Part shown: in pieces, positions 27,739 to 36,894 of the stretch
Layout: each line of letters opens with the position of its first letter
How positions within the stretch are numbered: position 1 is the first letter of the stretch
Origin: Labrys okinawensis
Lineage (GTDB): Bacteria; Pseudomonadota; Alphaproteobacteria; Rhizobiales; Labraceae
Direction of reading: 5' to 3'
Assembly (NCBI RefSeq): GCF_002982075.1
Contig: NZ_PUEJ01000003.1
Coordinates: 496,001-560,000, forward strand
DNA: 64,000 bases
Translations under genes and position numbers: made by a program
The notes under the pieces: model-generated
The model's database searches: none
Seen by the model: only the letters and a program-made list of their open reading frames with translations
Told to the model about the DNA's origin: nothing

Positions 27739-28266
27739 ATGCCCCAGTCAGGTGATCAGGATGTTCGAACCGGCCTAGCCGCGCATCTCGTGGCGCTGTG
27801 GCGGTTCGGGCTGGTGCTGTCGGGCAGCGGACAGTCGGCGGAGGAACTGGTCCAGGCAACCTGCTTGAGGGCACTCGAGCGCTCGCATCAGTTCATACCG
27901 GGAACGCGGCTCGACCGTTGGCTGTTCGCCATCGAGCGCTCGATCTGGCTCAACGAGGTCCGGGCGAACAAGGTTCGCAATCCCGTCGAACTCGACGAGG
28001 CGGAGGCGGCCCTGTCTTTCGACGGCGAACGGCAGTTTCAAACGAATATTCTGGCTGCTCAGGTGTTGAGACAAGTGCAGGCTTTGCCTGCAGCGCTGCG
28101 CGAAACCGTCTTTCTGGTCTATGGAGAGGGGCTCAGTTATGCCGAGGCGGCCGAGATGCTGGCCGTGCCGATCGGCACCGTCATGAGCCGTCTTGCCTCG
28201 GCCCGCCTCAGGCTCGCGCATCTGAACAGGGATACGCCGGAAGGCGCTTCGGGGGAGGCATCATGA
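27739..28266 (+). CDS. ECF-family RNA polymerase sigma factor
   Basis: The 175-residue protein has sigma region 2 in the first 90 residues (ELVQATCLRALERSHQF, WLFAIERSIWLNEVR) and region 4 near 115-160 (LPAALRETVFLVYGEGLSYAEAAEMLAVPIGTVMSRLASARLRL). No region 1 or 3 is present, which defines the ECF group. Its stop overlaps the start of the next gene by 4 bp, and that gene encodes a membrane protein fitting an anti-sigma factor. The inducing signal is unknown. I did not find a confident autoregulated promoter in 27594-27738. Confidence 0.9.
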   Translation: MPQSGDQDVRTGLAAHLVALWRFGLVLSGSGQSAEELVQATCLRALERSHQFIPGTRLDRWLFAIERSIWLNEVRANKVRNPVELDEAEAALSFDGERQFQTNILAAQVLRQVQALPAALRETVFLVYGEGLSYAEAAEMLAVPIGTVMSRLASARLRLAHLNRDTPEGASGEAS

Positions 28267-29096
28267 GTGTGGAAGAGATGGGACCCGATGACGCCATCCT
28301 CGTGGCCTTCCTCGATGATGCGTTGTCGCCCGAGGAACGTGCGAGCCTGAAAACCCGTCTGGCCCGGGAACCGGAATTGAAGGCGAGGCTGGATGCCCTC
28401 GCGGGCGGCTCCCTGCCGTTCAGACAAAGCTATGACGCCCTGGCGGCGCATGCGCCGCAGGCGCGGCTCAAGGCTATTCTTGCGGCAAGCCAGACGGCAA
28501 TTCCGGCCTCGACGGCCAACGACAACCAGAAACGTTCCGGCTGGCGCGTACCGCCGGCTGCGGTGGCGGCGGCGCTCGCCTTGTTTGTTCTCGGCGCTGG
28601 CATCGGCCATTATCTGCCGCCCGGCCTCTGGCCATTTCCCTCGGGACAGCACGGTGATCATGACGGGCCGGATGCCTGGCGTTCCACCGTGGCGGAATAT
28701 TGGGGGCTGACCACGTCGCAGACACTCGACTGGATGCCGAACGACGTCTCCACCGCACAGCGCGACCTTGCCGCCGCGACCCGCCGGCTCGGCTTCCCGC
28801 TGACGCCCGACAAGATCAGCCTGCCCGCCCAGGAGCTCAAGCGCGTCGAACTCTTCCACTACGACAATGCGCCGCTCGTCGAGATTGCCTATTTGGATGA
28901 GCTGACCGGGCCGCTTGCCTTCTGCATCTATGCCAACAATCCCGGCACGGTGACGCCGCCGACGCTCGAGCAGCGCAAGGGCTTCAACGTGGTGTTCTGG
29001 TCGGATGCCGAACGCTCCTACATGCTGATCGGCCATGGACCGGACGAGATCATGCAAAAGCTCGCCGCGATGCTGGCAAAGCAGATCGCGGCGTGA
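28263..29096 (+). CDS. Transmembrane anti-sigma factor
   Basis: ATG 28263 overlaps the sigma-factor stop. The cytoplasmic N-terminus (about 1-90) has the AFLDDALSPEERASLKTRLA pattern typical of short anti-sigma domains but lacks the HxxxCxxC zinc motif. One TM helix lies near 97-115 (AVAAALALFVLGAGIGHYL). The C-terminal 160 residues should be periplasmic and are the likely sensor; they are well folded in appearance (KRVELFHYDNAPLVEIAYL) but unfamiliar to me. The 277-residue length is long for this class. Confidence 0.8.
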   Translation: MSVEEMGPDDAILVAFLDDALSPEERASLKTRLAREPELKARLDALAGGSLPFRQSYDALAAHAPQARLKAILAASQTAIPASTANDNQKRSGWRVPPAAVAAALALFVLGAGIGHYLPPGLWPFPSGQHGDHDGPDAWRSTVAEYWGLTTSQTLDWMPNDVSTAQRDLAAATRRLGFPLTPDKISLPAQELKRVELFHYDNAPLVEIAYLDELTGPLAFCIYANNPGTVTPPTLEQRKGFNVVFWSDAERSYMLIGHGPDEIMQKLAAMLAKQIAA

Positions 29097-29254
29097 TCGG
29101 GGGCGGGTCTGCAGGCCCGCCTGCCTTCTTGTCTCGGGCGGCGGTTCCACGCCGCTTTGAACACCAGCCCCCCAAAAAACTTGCCAAGCTGGTGAGACAA
29201 GCGGATTCTTACTCTGGAGCCGTTCAAAACTGTGATTGACAGTGACTCCTTCTT

Positions 29255-29270
29255 TTGATCAACTGGTAAA
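29255..29270 (+). promoter_or_regulatory. RutR-type operator upstream of preTA
   Basis: TTGATCAACTGGTAAA matches the RutR consensus TTGACCA-N2-TGGTCAA at 12 of 14 defined bases. It lies 30 bp before preT, just downstream of a possible -35 TTGACA at 29236-29241, so bound RutR would block the promoter. A RutR homologue is encoded at 34043-34687. Confidence 0.65.
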
Positions 29271-29299
29271 AAATAAAGAGCCAAATACCAGAGGTTCAG

Positions 29300-30649
29300 A
29301 TGACTGCACGATCCGACATTGCGCGGGGCCGTCTCGATTCCGCCACGCTTGCCAGCAATTTCTCAGATCTTCATCCCGCCTTCGACAGGCATGAAGCACG
29401 GGTTGCCGCCGAGCGCTGCCTGTTCTGCTATGATGCTCCCTGCGTAAAGGCCTGCCCGACTTCGATCGACATCCCGCTGTTCATCCGCGAGATCATGACG
29501 GGCAATACGGTTGGCGCGGCCCGGACCATCCTGGAATCCAACATCATGGGCGGCATGTGCGCCCGTGTCTGCCCCACCGAGACATTGTGCGAGGAAGCCT
29601 GCGTCAAGGAGACCTCCGAGGGCAGGGCGGTCGAGATCGGCAATCTGCAGCGCTATGCAACCGACGAACTCTTCGCCAAGGGCCGGCAATTGTTCAAACG
29701 CGGCGCCCCCACCGGCAAGCGTGTCGCCGTAGTCGGCGCCGGCCCGGCCGGTCTCTCATGCGCCCACAAGCTCGCAACGCTTGGTCATGAAGTGGTGGTC
29801 TTCGAGGCACGCGAGAAGGCGGGCGGCCTCAACGAATATGGCATCGCCGCCTATAAGAGCACCGGCGATTTTGCCCAGGCCGAGGTCGACTACATCACCG
29901 CCATCGGCGGCATCACCATCGACTATGGCAAGCGGCTCGGGCGCGACATCGAACTCTCGGATCTTGCCAGGCAATTCGACGCCGTCTTCCTCGGCATGGG
30001 GCTGGGCGATACCAACGATCTCGGCCTGGAAGAGGGCATCGAGGGCGTGATCGACGCCGTCGATTACATCGCGGACCTCCGCCAGGCCACCAATCTCGCC
30101 GATTTGCCGGTCGGCCGCCGCATCGTGGTGATCGGCGGCGGTATGACCGCCATCGATATCGCCTCGCAGACCAAGCGCCTGGGCGCGGAAAGCGTGACCA
30201 TCGCCTATCGCCGCGGGCAGCCGCAGATGAATGCCTCCGATTACGAGCAGGAGGTCGCCCAGACCGATGGCGTGCTCATCCGCCACTGGCTCAAGCCCGT
30301 GCGGCTGCACGCCGAGGATGGCAAGCTGGTGGCCGTCGAGCTCGAATATACAGTGGAACAGGATGGGCGGCTCGCGGGCACAGGCGAAACCGTCAGGCTC
30401 GAATGCGACCAGCTTTTCACGGCGATCGGCCAGTCCTTCCTGCCAGGAGAGGTGAACGGCGTGCCGCTTGCGCTGGAAAAAGGGCGGATTGCCGTCGATG
30501 CCCAGCGGCGAACCTCGGTCCCCGGCATCTGGGCCGGCGGCGATTGTGTCGCTGGCGGCAAGGATCTGACGGTGGCAGCGGTGGAGGACGGCAAGCAGGC
30601 CGCTCTCTCGATCGATCTAGCTCTGAAGTCCCGAGCGAAAGCGGCGTGA
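29300..30649 (+). CDS. preT: NAD-dependent dihydropyrimidine dehydrogenase, PreT subunit
   Basis: PreT passes electrons from NADH through FAD and FeS centres to PreA, reducing uracil or thymine to the 5,6-dihydro form. The 449 residues carry N-terminal cluster cysteines (CLFCYDAPCVKACPTSIDIP, then GGMCARVCPTETLCEEACV), an FAD dinucleotide fold (VAVVGAGPAGLSCA near 136) and an NAD fold (IVVIGGGMTAIDIA near 275), ending with GIWAGGDCVAGG. preA follows 11 bp downstream. A RutR-type site lies before the gene, so uracil should induce it. Confidence 0.95.
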   Translation: MTARSDIARGRLDSATLASNFSDLHPAFDRHEARVAAERCLFCYDAPCVKACPTSIDIPLFIREIMTGNTVGAARTILESNIMGGMCARVCPTETLCEEACVKETSEGRAVEIGNLQRYATDELFAKGRQLFKRGAPTGKRVAVVGAGPAGLSCAHKLATLGHEVVVFEAREKAGGLNEYGIAAYKSTGDFAQAEVDYITAIGGITIDYGKRLGRDIELSDLARQFDAVFLGMGLGDTNDLGLEEGIEGVIDAVDYIADLRQATNLADLPVGRRIVVIGGGMTAIDIASQTKRLGAESVTIAYRRGQPQMNASDYEQEVAQTDGVLIRHWLKPVRLHAEDGKLVAVELEYTVEQDGRLAGTGETVRLECDQLFTAIGQSFLPGEVNGVPLALEKGRIAVDAQRRTSVPGIWAGGDCVAGGKDLTVAAVEDGKQAALSIDLALKSRAKAA

Positions 30650-30660
30650 GGAGGAACGAC

Positions 30661-31980
30661 ATGGCCGATCTCAGCACCAACTTCCTGGGCATCAAGTCTC
30701 CCAACCCGTTCTGGCTGGCCTCTGCGCCGCCGACCGACAAGGAATACAACGTCGTCCGCGCCTTCCAGGCGGGCTGGGGCGGCGTGGTCTGGAAGACGCT
30801 CGGCGAGCAGGGCCCGCCGGTGGTCAACGTCAATGGCCCGCGCTACGGCGCCTGGCACAGCCAGGACCGCCGCGTGATGGGCTTCAACAATATCGAGCTC
30901 ATCACCGACCGGCCGCTCGAGGTCAATCTGCGCGAGATCAAGCAGGTCAAGCGCGACTGGAAGGACCGGGCGCTGATCGTCTCCCTGATGGTGCCTTGCG
31001 AAGAGAATGCGTGGAAGTCGATCCTGCCCTTCGTCGAGGACACCGAGGCCGACGGCATCGAGCTGAATTTCGGCTGTCCGCACGGCATGTCGGAGCGCGG
31101 CATGGGCTCGGCCGTCGGGCAGGTGCCCGAATATGTCGAGATGGTCGCGCGCTGGTGCAAGCAATATACCCGCATGCCGGTGATCGTGAAGCTGACGCCC
31201 AATATCACCGACGTGCGCAAGCCCGCCGAGGCGGCCAAGCGCGGCGGGGCTGACGCTGTATCGCTGATCAACACCATCAACTCCATCGTCTCGGTCGACA
31301 TCGACAATATGCGCCCCTGGCCGAATACCGATGGTTTCGGCACCCATGGCGGCTATTGCGGCCCGGCGGTGAAGCCGATCGCGCTCAGCATGGTCTCGGA
31401 GATCGCCCGGGCGGAGGCGACGCGGGGTCTGCCGATCTCCGGCATCGGCGGCATCGAGACCTGGCGTGACGCCGTGGAATATATGGCGCTGGGCTGTGGC
31501 ACGGTGCAGGTTTGCACCGCCGCCATGGTCTATGGCTTCAAGGTGGTGCAGGAGATGATCTCCGGCCTGTCCGACTGGATGAACGAGAAGGGTTATACCT
31601 CTGTCGACCAGTTCGTCGGCAAGGCCATTCCGCGTGTCACCGACTGGCAGCACCTCAACCTCGACTATGTGGTCAAGGCCCATATCGACCAGGATGCCTG
31701 CATCAAATGCGGCCGCTGCCACATCGCCTGCGAGGATACGTCCCACCAGGCCATCACCAACATGGTCGACGGCGTGCGCAAGTTCGAGGTGATCGAGGAA
31801 GAGTGCGTCGGCTGCAATCTGTGCGCCGTGGTCTGCCCGATCGAGGATTGCATCACGCTCGAACCGGTGACCACCGGGGTCGACAAGCGCACCGGCAGGC
31901 CGGTGGGCGGGCATCGCACCTGGAAGGAGCATCCCAACAATCCGGCCGTGCATGCCAAGGCGACCGAACCGGCGGAGTAA
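30661..31980 (+). CDS. preA: NAD-dependent dihydropyrimidine dehydrogenase, PreA subunit
   Basis: PreA is the FMN-containing catalytic subunit that reduces uracil and thymine. From ATG 30661 (GAGGAACGAC upstream) it has 439 residues: a dihydroorotate-dehydrogenase-like barrel with NFGCPHGMSERGMGSA, IVKLTPNITD and SGIGGIETW, then two [4Fe-4S] motifs (CIKCGRCHIACED and CVGCNLCAVVCP) at the C-terminus. It pairs with PreT. Products feed dihydropyrimidinase, encoded at the far end of the window. Confidence 0.96.
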   Translation: MADLSTNFLGIKSPNPFWLASAPPTDKEYNVVRAFQAGWGGVVWKTLGEQGPPVVNVNGPRYGAWHSQDRRVMGFNNIELITDRPLEVNLREIKQVKRDWKDRALIVSLMVPCEENAWKSILPFVEDTEADGIELNFGCPHGMSERGMGSAVGQVPEYVEMVARWCKQYTRMPVIVKLTPNITDVRKPAEAAKRGGADAVSLINTINSIVSVDIDNMRPWPNTDGFGTHGGYCGPAVKPIALSMVSEIARAEATRGLPISGIGGIETWRDAVEYMALGCGTVQVCTAAMVYGFKVVQEMISGLSDWMNEKGYTSVDQFVGKAIPRVTDWQHLNLDYVVKAHIDQDACIKCGRCHIACEDTSHQAITNMVDGVRKFEVIEEECVGCNLCAVVCPIEDCITLEPVTTGVDKRTGRPVGGHRTWKEHPNNPAVHAKATEPAE

Positions 31981-32018
31981 GGCGGGGGAAGCACGCCTGT
32001 AGCGATATGAGGCACGGC

Positions 32019-32091
32019 GTGCCGATCTCCAGATCGGCATGCTGGAAAACGAGTGTTTGCCTGCCGAGGATGCCGATCTGGAGATCGGCAC
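32019..32091. repeat. Hairpin repeat B1 (22-bp perfect inverted arms)
   Basis: Arms 32019-32040 and 32070-32091 are perfect inverted copies separated by 29 bp. Each arm is itself palindromic, GCCGATCT-CC-AGATCGGC on the left and GCCGATCT-GG-AGATCGGC on the right. The loop shares CTGGAAAACG-like sequence with repeat B3. It lies between preA and the ferredoxin gene. Confidence 0.85.
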
Positions 32092-32155
32092 ACCAATCCT
32101 GTATTTATCCCGCAAGGTCATGTGGGCGAGATGCCCGTCAATCCGGGCAATCCGC

Positions 32156-32830
32156 GTGAAGCTAGCCGATCTTTCCCGCTATGCCGAAGCCGCCGGCCTC
32201 TCTGTGAGGGGGGCCTTTCATCCGAGACCCGAGGACGGTGTACCGTCGCGCGACACCGAGCCCGTCGGAACGCTGGTACTGCTCGGCTGGGCCGGCGGGC
32301 GGCATTGGCCCAGCTTTGCGGCTTCGCCCGAGGCTGTGGATGGCGCGCTCCATCCATTGGATCGCTGGTCCGAGCGGGTGATCGGCGCGATGGCAAAGGA
32401 GTTCGGCGCCGCGGCCCTCTATCCCTTCGGCGGCCCGTCCTATTGGCCATTCCAGCGCTGGGCGCAGCGCGGCGACAACGTTTTTGCCTCGCCGCTCGGC
32501 ATGTATGTCCACCCGGTGCATGGGCTGTGGCACAGCTATCGCGGTGCCCTCTGTTTTAGGCAGAGGCTGGACCTGCCCCCAAAGGAAATCCAGGCCCATC
32601 CCTGCGAGAGCTGTGCGGCCAAGCCCTGCCTGGACACCTGCCCGGTCGGCGCCTTCACGACGGCGGGTTACGATGTCGAACGCTGCGCCGCTCATGTGCG
32701 CTCCGCCGAGGGCGCGGCCTGCCGGCAAGGCGGCTGCCTCGCGCGCCGGGCCTGCCCGGTCGCTCCGGGGCAGGCTTATGGCGCCGAGGAGGCGGGCTTT
32801 TATATGAAAGCTTTCCTGGCGGCGCATTGA
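32156..32830 (+). CDS. Ferredoxin-like 4Fe-4S protein (QueG C-terminal type)
   Basis: GTG 32156 gives 224 residues beginning VKLADLSRYAEAAGL; earlier in-frame ATGs would run into the upstream hairpin repeat. Residues 60-140 resemble the non-cobalamin part of QueG-like proteins (LGWAGGRHWPSF, ALYPFGGPSYWPFQRWA), and the C-terminus holds CESCAAKPCLDTCPVGAF followed by a second Cys-rich set (CAAH, CRQGGCLARRACP). Two iron-sulphur clusters are likely. The family is usually annotated only as 4Fe-4S dicluster protein. Its place after preTA could mean electron transfer to that enzyme, but this is inference. Confidence 0.75.
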   Translation: MKLADLSRYAEAAGLSVRGAFHPRPEDGVPSRDTEPVGTLVLLGWAGGRHWPSFAASPEAVDGALHPLDRWSERVIGAMAKEFGAAALYPFGGPSYWPFQRWAQRGDNVFASPLGMYVHPVHGLWHSYRGALCFRQRLDLPPKEIQAHPCESCAAKPCLDTCPVGAFTTAGYDVERCAAHVRSAEGAACRQGGCLARRACPVAPGQAYGAEEAGFYMKAFLAAH

Positions 32831-32843
32831 CCGGAGGACCGCT

Positions 32844-33719
32844 CTATTTCAGCTTCTCCTTGGTCTTGGGAAAATCGCGCCAATAGTCGCCGCTGCCCCG
32901 GCGCAGCACGTCGTCCTCGGGCCGGATCTCGAAGGGGGACAGCGTCGGCTTCTCCCGCAATTGGGCGAACAGGGCCGGTGCGTCGATCCCCTTGAGCAGG
33001 TCGAAGAGCTCTTCGAAACGATCGATCACGAAATAGCTCGCCTGGAAATCGTCGATGTAATAGCCGGTCCTGGCAACCCTGTCGAAATCGAAGCGCAAAT
33101 GATGGGCCGAGGCATCGCCGACGGCATATTTCGCCTCGCCGAAGGAGGAGACGATGCCCGCCCCATAGATGCGGATGCCCTCGGGCTTGCGGATCAGGCC
33201 GAACTCGATGGTGTACCAGTTGAGGCGGGCGAGGAATTTCACGCCCCTGTTGTCGATCGCCTCAAGGCCGATGCGGCCATATTCGTTCATGTAATCGGCA
33301 TAGGCCGGATTGGTGAGCAGCGGCACATGACCGAAGACGTCGTGAAAGATGTCGGGCTCTTCCAGATAATCGAGCTGCGCGCGCGTGCGGATGAAGGTGC
33401 CGGCCGGAAAGCGCCGGCTTGCCAGCATCTCGAAGAAGGGGCGGGAGGCGATGAGGCCGGGCACGGCTACCACCTCCCAGCCGGTGGCCCTTCGCAGCCT
33501 TTCGTTCATGCGCTCGAAATTGGGTATGCCTGTCTCATCGATACCCAGTGTCGTCAGGCCATCCAGATATTCCTGCGCGACATGGCCCTTCAGGGCCGCG
33601 AGCTGGCGCTTGAAGAGAATCGACCAGGTCTCGTGGTCTTCCCTGGTATAGCGATCCCAATCCTGCGGGATGATGCATTGCTCGATCGTCTGAGCACTCA
33701 GTATGGCGTGTCCCATCAT
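32844..33719 (-). CDS. phhA: Phenylalanine-4-hydroxylase
   Basis: PhhA uses tetrahydropterin and O2 to convert phenylalanine to tyrosine. The 291-residue monofunctional bacterial form has the iron-binding His pair in PDIFHDVFGHVPLL and the Glu ligand in NWYTIEFGL, with no regulatory N-terminal domain. Tandem ATGs at 33719 and 33716 are alternative starts. It converges on the ferredoxin gene with 13 bp between stops. No pterin dehydratase (phhB) is adjacent. Confidence 0.96.
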   Translation of the reverse strand: MMGHAILSAQTIEQCIIPQDWDRYTREDHETWSILFKRQLAALKGHVAQEYLDGLTTLGIDETGIPNFERMNERLRRATGWEVVAVPGLIASRPFFEMLASRRFPAGTFIRTRAQLDYLEEPDIFHDVFGHVPLLTNPAYADYMNEYGRIGLEAIDNRGVKFLARLNWYTIEFGLIRKPEGIRIYGAGIVSSFGEAKYAVGDASAHHLRFDFDRVARTGYYIDDFQASYFVIDRFEELFDLLKGIDAPALFAQLREKPTLSPFEIRPEDDVLRRGSGDYWRDFPKTKEKLK

Positions 33720-33902
33720 GTCCTCCCAAAAGCGTTTTGCGACTTCTTGGAATCACCAAGAATCGCAAAGACGCGTCGGAACGAGGGGCTGGAGCAAACG
33801 CGCCTGAACGTGCTTTGCTCTAGGGGATGACCCCTCCATCCATATGGGGTGATGATAGCACGCCTGCCAGGACGACACGCAATTTCTCTGGGTTGTGTTT
33901 TG

Positions 33903-33970
33903 TCTCTAACGCTTTGTTCTGGCGTGTTTTATTGCCGGAAAAGCCAGCGCGGCTTTCTGAAAATTGCTCT
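33903..33970. repeat. Dispersed repeat D1, degenerate copy
   Basis: The 323-bp gap 33720-34042 holds no gene. Its right part aligns with 53362-53429: CTCTAA, CTTGTT-like, GCGTGTTTTATT, then a hairpin GAAAAGCC-AGCGC-GGCTTTC and GCTCT. The hairpin stem differs from the copy at 53336 but still pairs. Elements with AAAACGCTCT ends are common intergenic repeats in Hyphomicrobiales (from memory). Confidence 0.45.
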
Positions 33971-34042
33971 GGCACGAAAGGCGGGCATTGGCTTGGGACA
34001 TCGCAGGAATGCCGGCCCGTTCGATGTCGGCAGGAGCCGCCC

Positions 34043-34687
34043 TCAGCGCTCTGCCAGCACGCCGCGCAGGATCGTTTCGGTCAGCGTCTTCAGCGTTTCC
34101 TCGTAGAAGGCCTCGTCGTTGAGGTCCTTGCCGGTGAGAACGCTGATCTGCGTGGCGAAATCGGCATAATGCTGGGTGGTCGCCCAGATCATGAAGAGCA
34201 GGTGATAGGGTTCGATCGGCCGCAGCTTCCCCTCGGCGATCCAGCGCTGGATGATGACCGATTTCTGCCGGACGGTGTCGGTAAGATCCGTCGCCAGCAC
34301 TTTCTTGAGATGCGGCGCGCCCTGCATGATCTCCATGGCGAAGAGACGGGAGGATTCCGGATAGAGCCGCGAGCATTTGAGCTTGTGCTCGATATAGGAT
34401 GTCAGCGCCGCGACCGGGCCGCGCGTGGCGTCGAGTTCCTTCAGCGGCGTGACCCAGACTTCCAGCGTGCGGGTGAGCACCGCCTCGTAGAGGGCGTCCT
34501 TGGTGCGGAAATAATAGAGGAGATTGGTCTTCGACATGCCGGCGGCTTCGGCGACCTGGTCGATACGGGTGCCGCGCAGGCCGTGTTTCGAGAAGGCCGA
34601 AAGGGCGCTGTCGAGGATCTTGTCGATATTGGCCAGGCCGAGCTTGGTCTTGTTGCGTTGCCGGCCGGCCTCTCCTCCCTCTGGCAT
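34043..34687 (-). CDS. rutR: RutR-like TetR regulator of pyrimidine catabolism
   Basis: Residue by residue this reads as E. coli RutR: HGLRGTRIDQVAEAAGMSKTNLLYYF in the helix-turn-helix, then SRLFAMEIMQGAPHL, FMIWATTQHYADFA and the C-terminal ETILRGVL. The ATG at 34687, with AGGAAG six bases upstream, gives 214 residues against 212 in E. coli; a longer frame would overlap the next gene. RutR senses uracil and thymine and leaves DNA when they bind. Predicted sites in this window are 29255-29270 and 58257-58272. Confidence 0.9.
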   Translation of the reverse strand: MPEGGEAGRQRNKTKLGLANIDKILDSALSAFSKHGLRGTRIDQVAEAAGMSKTNLLYYFRTKDALYEAVLTRTLEVWVTPLKELDATRGPVAALTSYIEHKLKCSRLYPESSRLFAMEIMQGAPHLKKVLATDLTDTVRQKSVIIQRWIAEGKLRPIEPYHLLFMIWATTQHYADFATQISVLTGKDLNDEAFYEETLKTLTETILRGVLAER

Positions 34688-34725
34688 GAGCGCTTCCTGC
34701 TTCGTTGTTCCCAATCCTTCATGGC

Positions 34726-35292
34726 TCAGAAGCTTGGCGGTGTGCAAGCCGATATCAGCTCACAGGGCGTGTCGCCGACATTGCGAAAACGATGAGGCTC
34801 CCGGCTGTCGAAATAATAGGCGTCGCCGGGGCCGAGCACGGCCATGTCTTCACCCACGGTAACTTCGAGCTGGCCGCGAATGATGATGCCGCATTCCTCG
34901 CCCTGGTGATGCAGCAGCACTTTGCCGGAATCGGCGCCGGGCTGGTAGCGTTCGGAGATCATCTGCAGGGCGCGCCCGCGCAGGTCCGAGCCGACCTGGC
35001 GATAGGAGACGCGCCCGCGGCCGATCTCCATCAGCTCGCCGGAGCGATAGAACACCTTGCGGCCGGGATTGGCGTCGAGGGCGAAGAATTCCGCCAGGCC
35101 GATCGGCAAGGCGTCGAGCACTCGCTTGAGCGCGCCGACGGAGGGGTTCACCGCATTCGATTCCATCAGCGAGATGGTGGCGTTGGAGATGCCGGCGCGC
35201 TTGGCGAGCTGGCGCTGCGACAATCCGCGCGCCTCGCGCACGCGCCGCAGCAGCGAACCCAAATCGACGTTCTGCATGATGGCGTCCTTCAT
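34726..35292 (-). CDS. XRE-cupin transcriptional regulator (PuuR-like)
   Basis: The 188-residue protein has an XRE helix-turn-helix at about 14-68 (GLSQRQLAKRAGISNATISLMES) and a C-terminal cupin barrel (HHQGEECGIIIRGQLEVTVG, then DAYYFDSREPHRFRN). A start at the ATG five codons later is possible. PuuR-type members repress polyamine or amino-acid catabolism genes and sense the substrate in the cupin. It is divergent from the omega-aminotransferase across 268 bp, so it probably controls that gene and perhaps the adjacent mmsA. It lies 38 bp upstream of rutR on the same strand. Confidence 0.85.
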   Translation of the reverse strand: MKDAIMQNVDLGSLLRRVREARGLSQRQLAKRAGISNATISLMESNAVNPSVGALKRVLDALPIGLAEFFALDANPGRKVFYRSGELMEIGRGRVSYRQVGSDLRGRALQMISERYQPGADSGKVLLHHQGEECGIIIRGQLEVTVGEDMAVLGPGDAYYFDSREPHRFRNVGDTPCELISACTPPSF

Positions 35293-35560
35293 CCAGCCCT
35301 GTTTAGAATGTTAAATATCATGAACGCCGCGGGCAATTCCACTTTGCATTCAATGTGCCGGAATTCACGAACCTAACGCTTGTTGTTGATCGTTCGTTCC
35401 GGAACAGAAACTGCGGTAGAAACGGCGCTCGAAATAGGAATGATGCTGCTGCAACAAAGAGTTGGCATAATTTCCAAATTCAAGGCAAAGCTATTGCCAG
35501 CATAATGAGCCGGGCCTCCCGCCAGCCTTCGGGACCCCGGCAGCTTCCGGAGAGATCTCG

Positions 35561-36886
35561 ATGAACGCCCCGATCCGCGTGACCAACAACCTCGAAGCGT
35601 TCTGGATGCCGTTTACGGCTAACAGACAGTTCAAGTCCAACCCGCGCATGTTCGTCGCGGCCAAGGACATGCACTACACCACGGCCGATGGCCGTCAGGT
35701 GCTGGACGGTACGGCGGGTCTGTGGTGCTGCAATGCCGGCCATGGCCGGCCCAAGATCACCGAGGCGGTCCAGAAGCAGGTGGCTGAACTCGATTACGCG
35801 CCGGCCTTCCAGATGGGCCACCCCGCCGCCTTCGAACTCGCCTCCCGCCTGGTCCAGCTCACGCCCCAGGGCATCGATCACGTCTTCTTCGCCAATTCCG
35901 GTTCGGAAGCCGTCGACAGCGCGCTCAAGATCGCGCTCGCCTATCACCGCGCCCGCGGCGAAGGGCAGCGCTTCCGCCTGATCGGCCGCGAGCGCGGCTA
36001 TCACGGCGTGGGCTTCGGCGGCATTTCGGTGGGCGGCATCGTTTCCAACCGCAAGATGTTCGGCACGCTGCTCACCGGCGTCGACCACATCCGCCACACC
36101 CATGACCTCACGCGCAATGCCTTCTCCCGCGGCCTGCCCGAGCATGGCGCCGAATATGCCGAGGATCTGGAACGGGTGATCGCCCTGCATGATCCTTCCA
36201 CCATCGCGGCCGTGATCATCGAGCCGATCGCCGGCTCCACCGGCGTGCTGCTGCCGCCCAAGGGCTATCTCGAGCGCATCCGCGCCATCTGCGACAAGCA
36301 CGGCATCCTCCTGATCTTCGACGAGGTCATCACCGGTTTTGGCCGTCTCGGCGCGCCCTTCGCCGCCGACTATTTCGGCGTGACCCCCGACATGATGACG
36401 GTGGCCAAGGGCATCACCTCCGGCGTGATTCCGATGGGTGCGGTCTTCGCCAAGAAGGAGATCTACGATGCCTTCATGACCGGGCCGGAGCACCTGATCG
36501 AGCTCTTCCACGGCTACACCTATTCGGCCAATCCGGTAGCCTGCGCCGCCGCGCTCGGCACGCTCGACACCTATGCCGAGGAAGGCCTGCTGACCCGCGC
36601 TGCCGATCTCGCCTCCTACTGGGAGGACGCGGTGCATTCGCTCAAGGGCCTGCCGCACGTCATCGACATCCGCAATCTCGGCCTGATCGGCGCCATCGAA
36701 CTCGAGCCGATCGCCGGCCAGCCCACCAAACGCGCCTTCTCCGCCTTCCTGAAGGCCTATGAGAAGGGCCTGCTGATCCGCACCACCGGCGACATCATCG
36801 CCCTGTCGCCGCCGCTGATCATTTCCAAGGCGCAGATCGACGAACTGATCACGACGCTCGGCGACGTCTTGAAGGCGCTGGATTGA
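35561..36886 (+). CDS. Omega-amino acid:pyruvate aminotransferase (beta-alanine transaminase type)
   Basis: This 441-residue class III PLP enzyme matches BauA/omega-APT proteins in length and motifs: NNLEAFWMPFTANRQF at the start, WCCNAGHGRP, FFANSGSEAVDSALK, FDEVITGFGR and the PLP lysine in VAKGITSGVIPMGA. The family converts beta-alanine and pyruvate to malonate semialdehyde and alanine, and accepts 3-aminoisobutyrate. Both amines are end products of the PreTA pathway. An MmsA gene follows after a palindromic repeat, ready to take the semialdehyde. The divergent PuuR-like gene is its likely regulator. Confidence 0.92.
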   Translation: MNAPIRVTNNLEAFWMPFTANRQFKSNPRMFVAAKDMHYTTADGRQVLDGTAGLWCCNAGHGRPKITEAVQKQVAELDYAPAFQMGHPAAFELASRLVQLTPQGIDHVFFANSGSEAVDSALKIALAYHRARGEGQRFRLIGRERGYHGVGFGGISVGGIVSNRKMFGTLLTGVDHIRHTHDLTRNAFSRGLPEHGAEYAEDLERVIALHDPSTIAAVIIEPIAGSTGVLLPPKGYLERIRAICDKHGILLIFDEVITGFGRLGAPFAADYFGVTPDMMTVAKGITSGVIPMGAVFAKKEIYDAFMTGPEHLIELFHGYTYSANPVACAAALGTLDTYAEEGLLTRAADLASYWEDAVHSLKGLPHVIDIRNLGLIGAIELEPIAGQPTKRAFSAFLKAYEKGLLIRTTGDIIALSPPLIISKAQIDELITTLGDVLKALD

Positions 36887-36894
36887 TGATCTTG

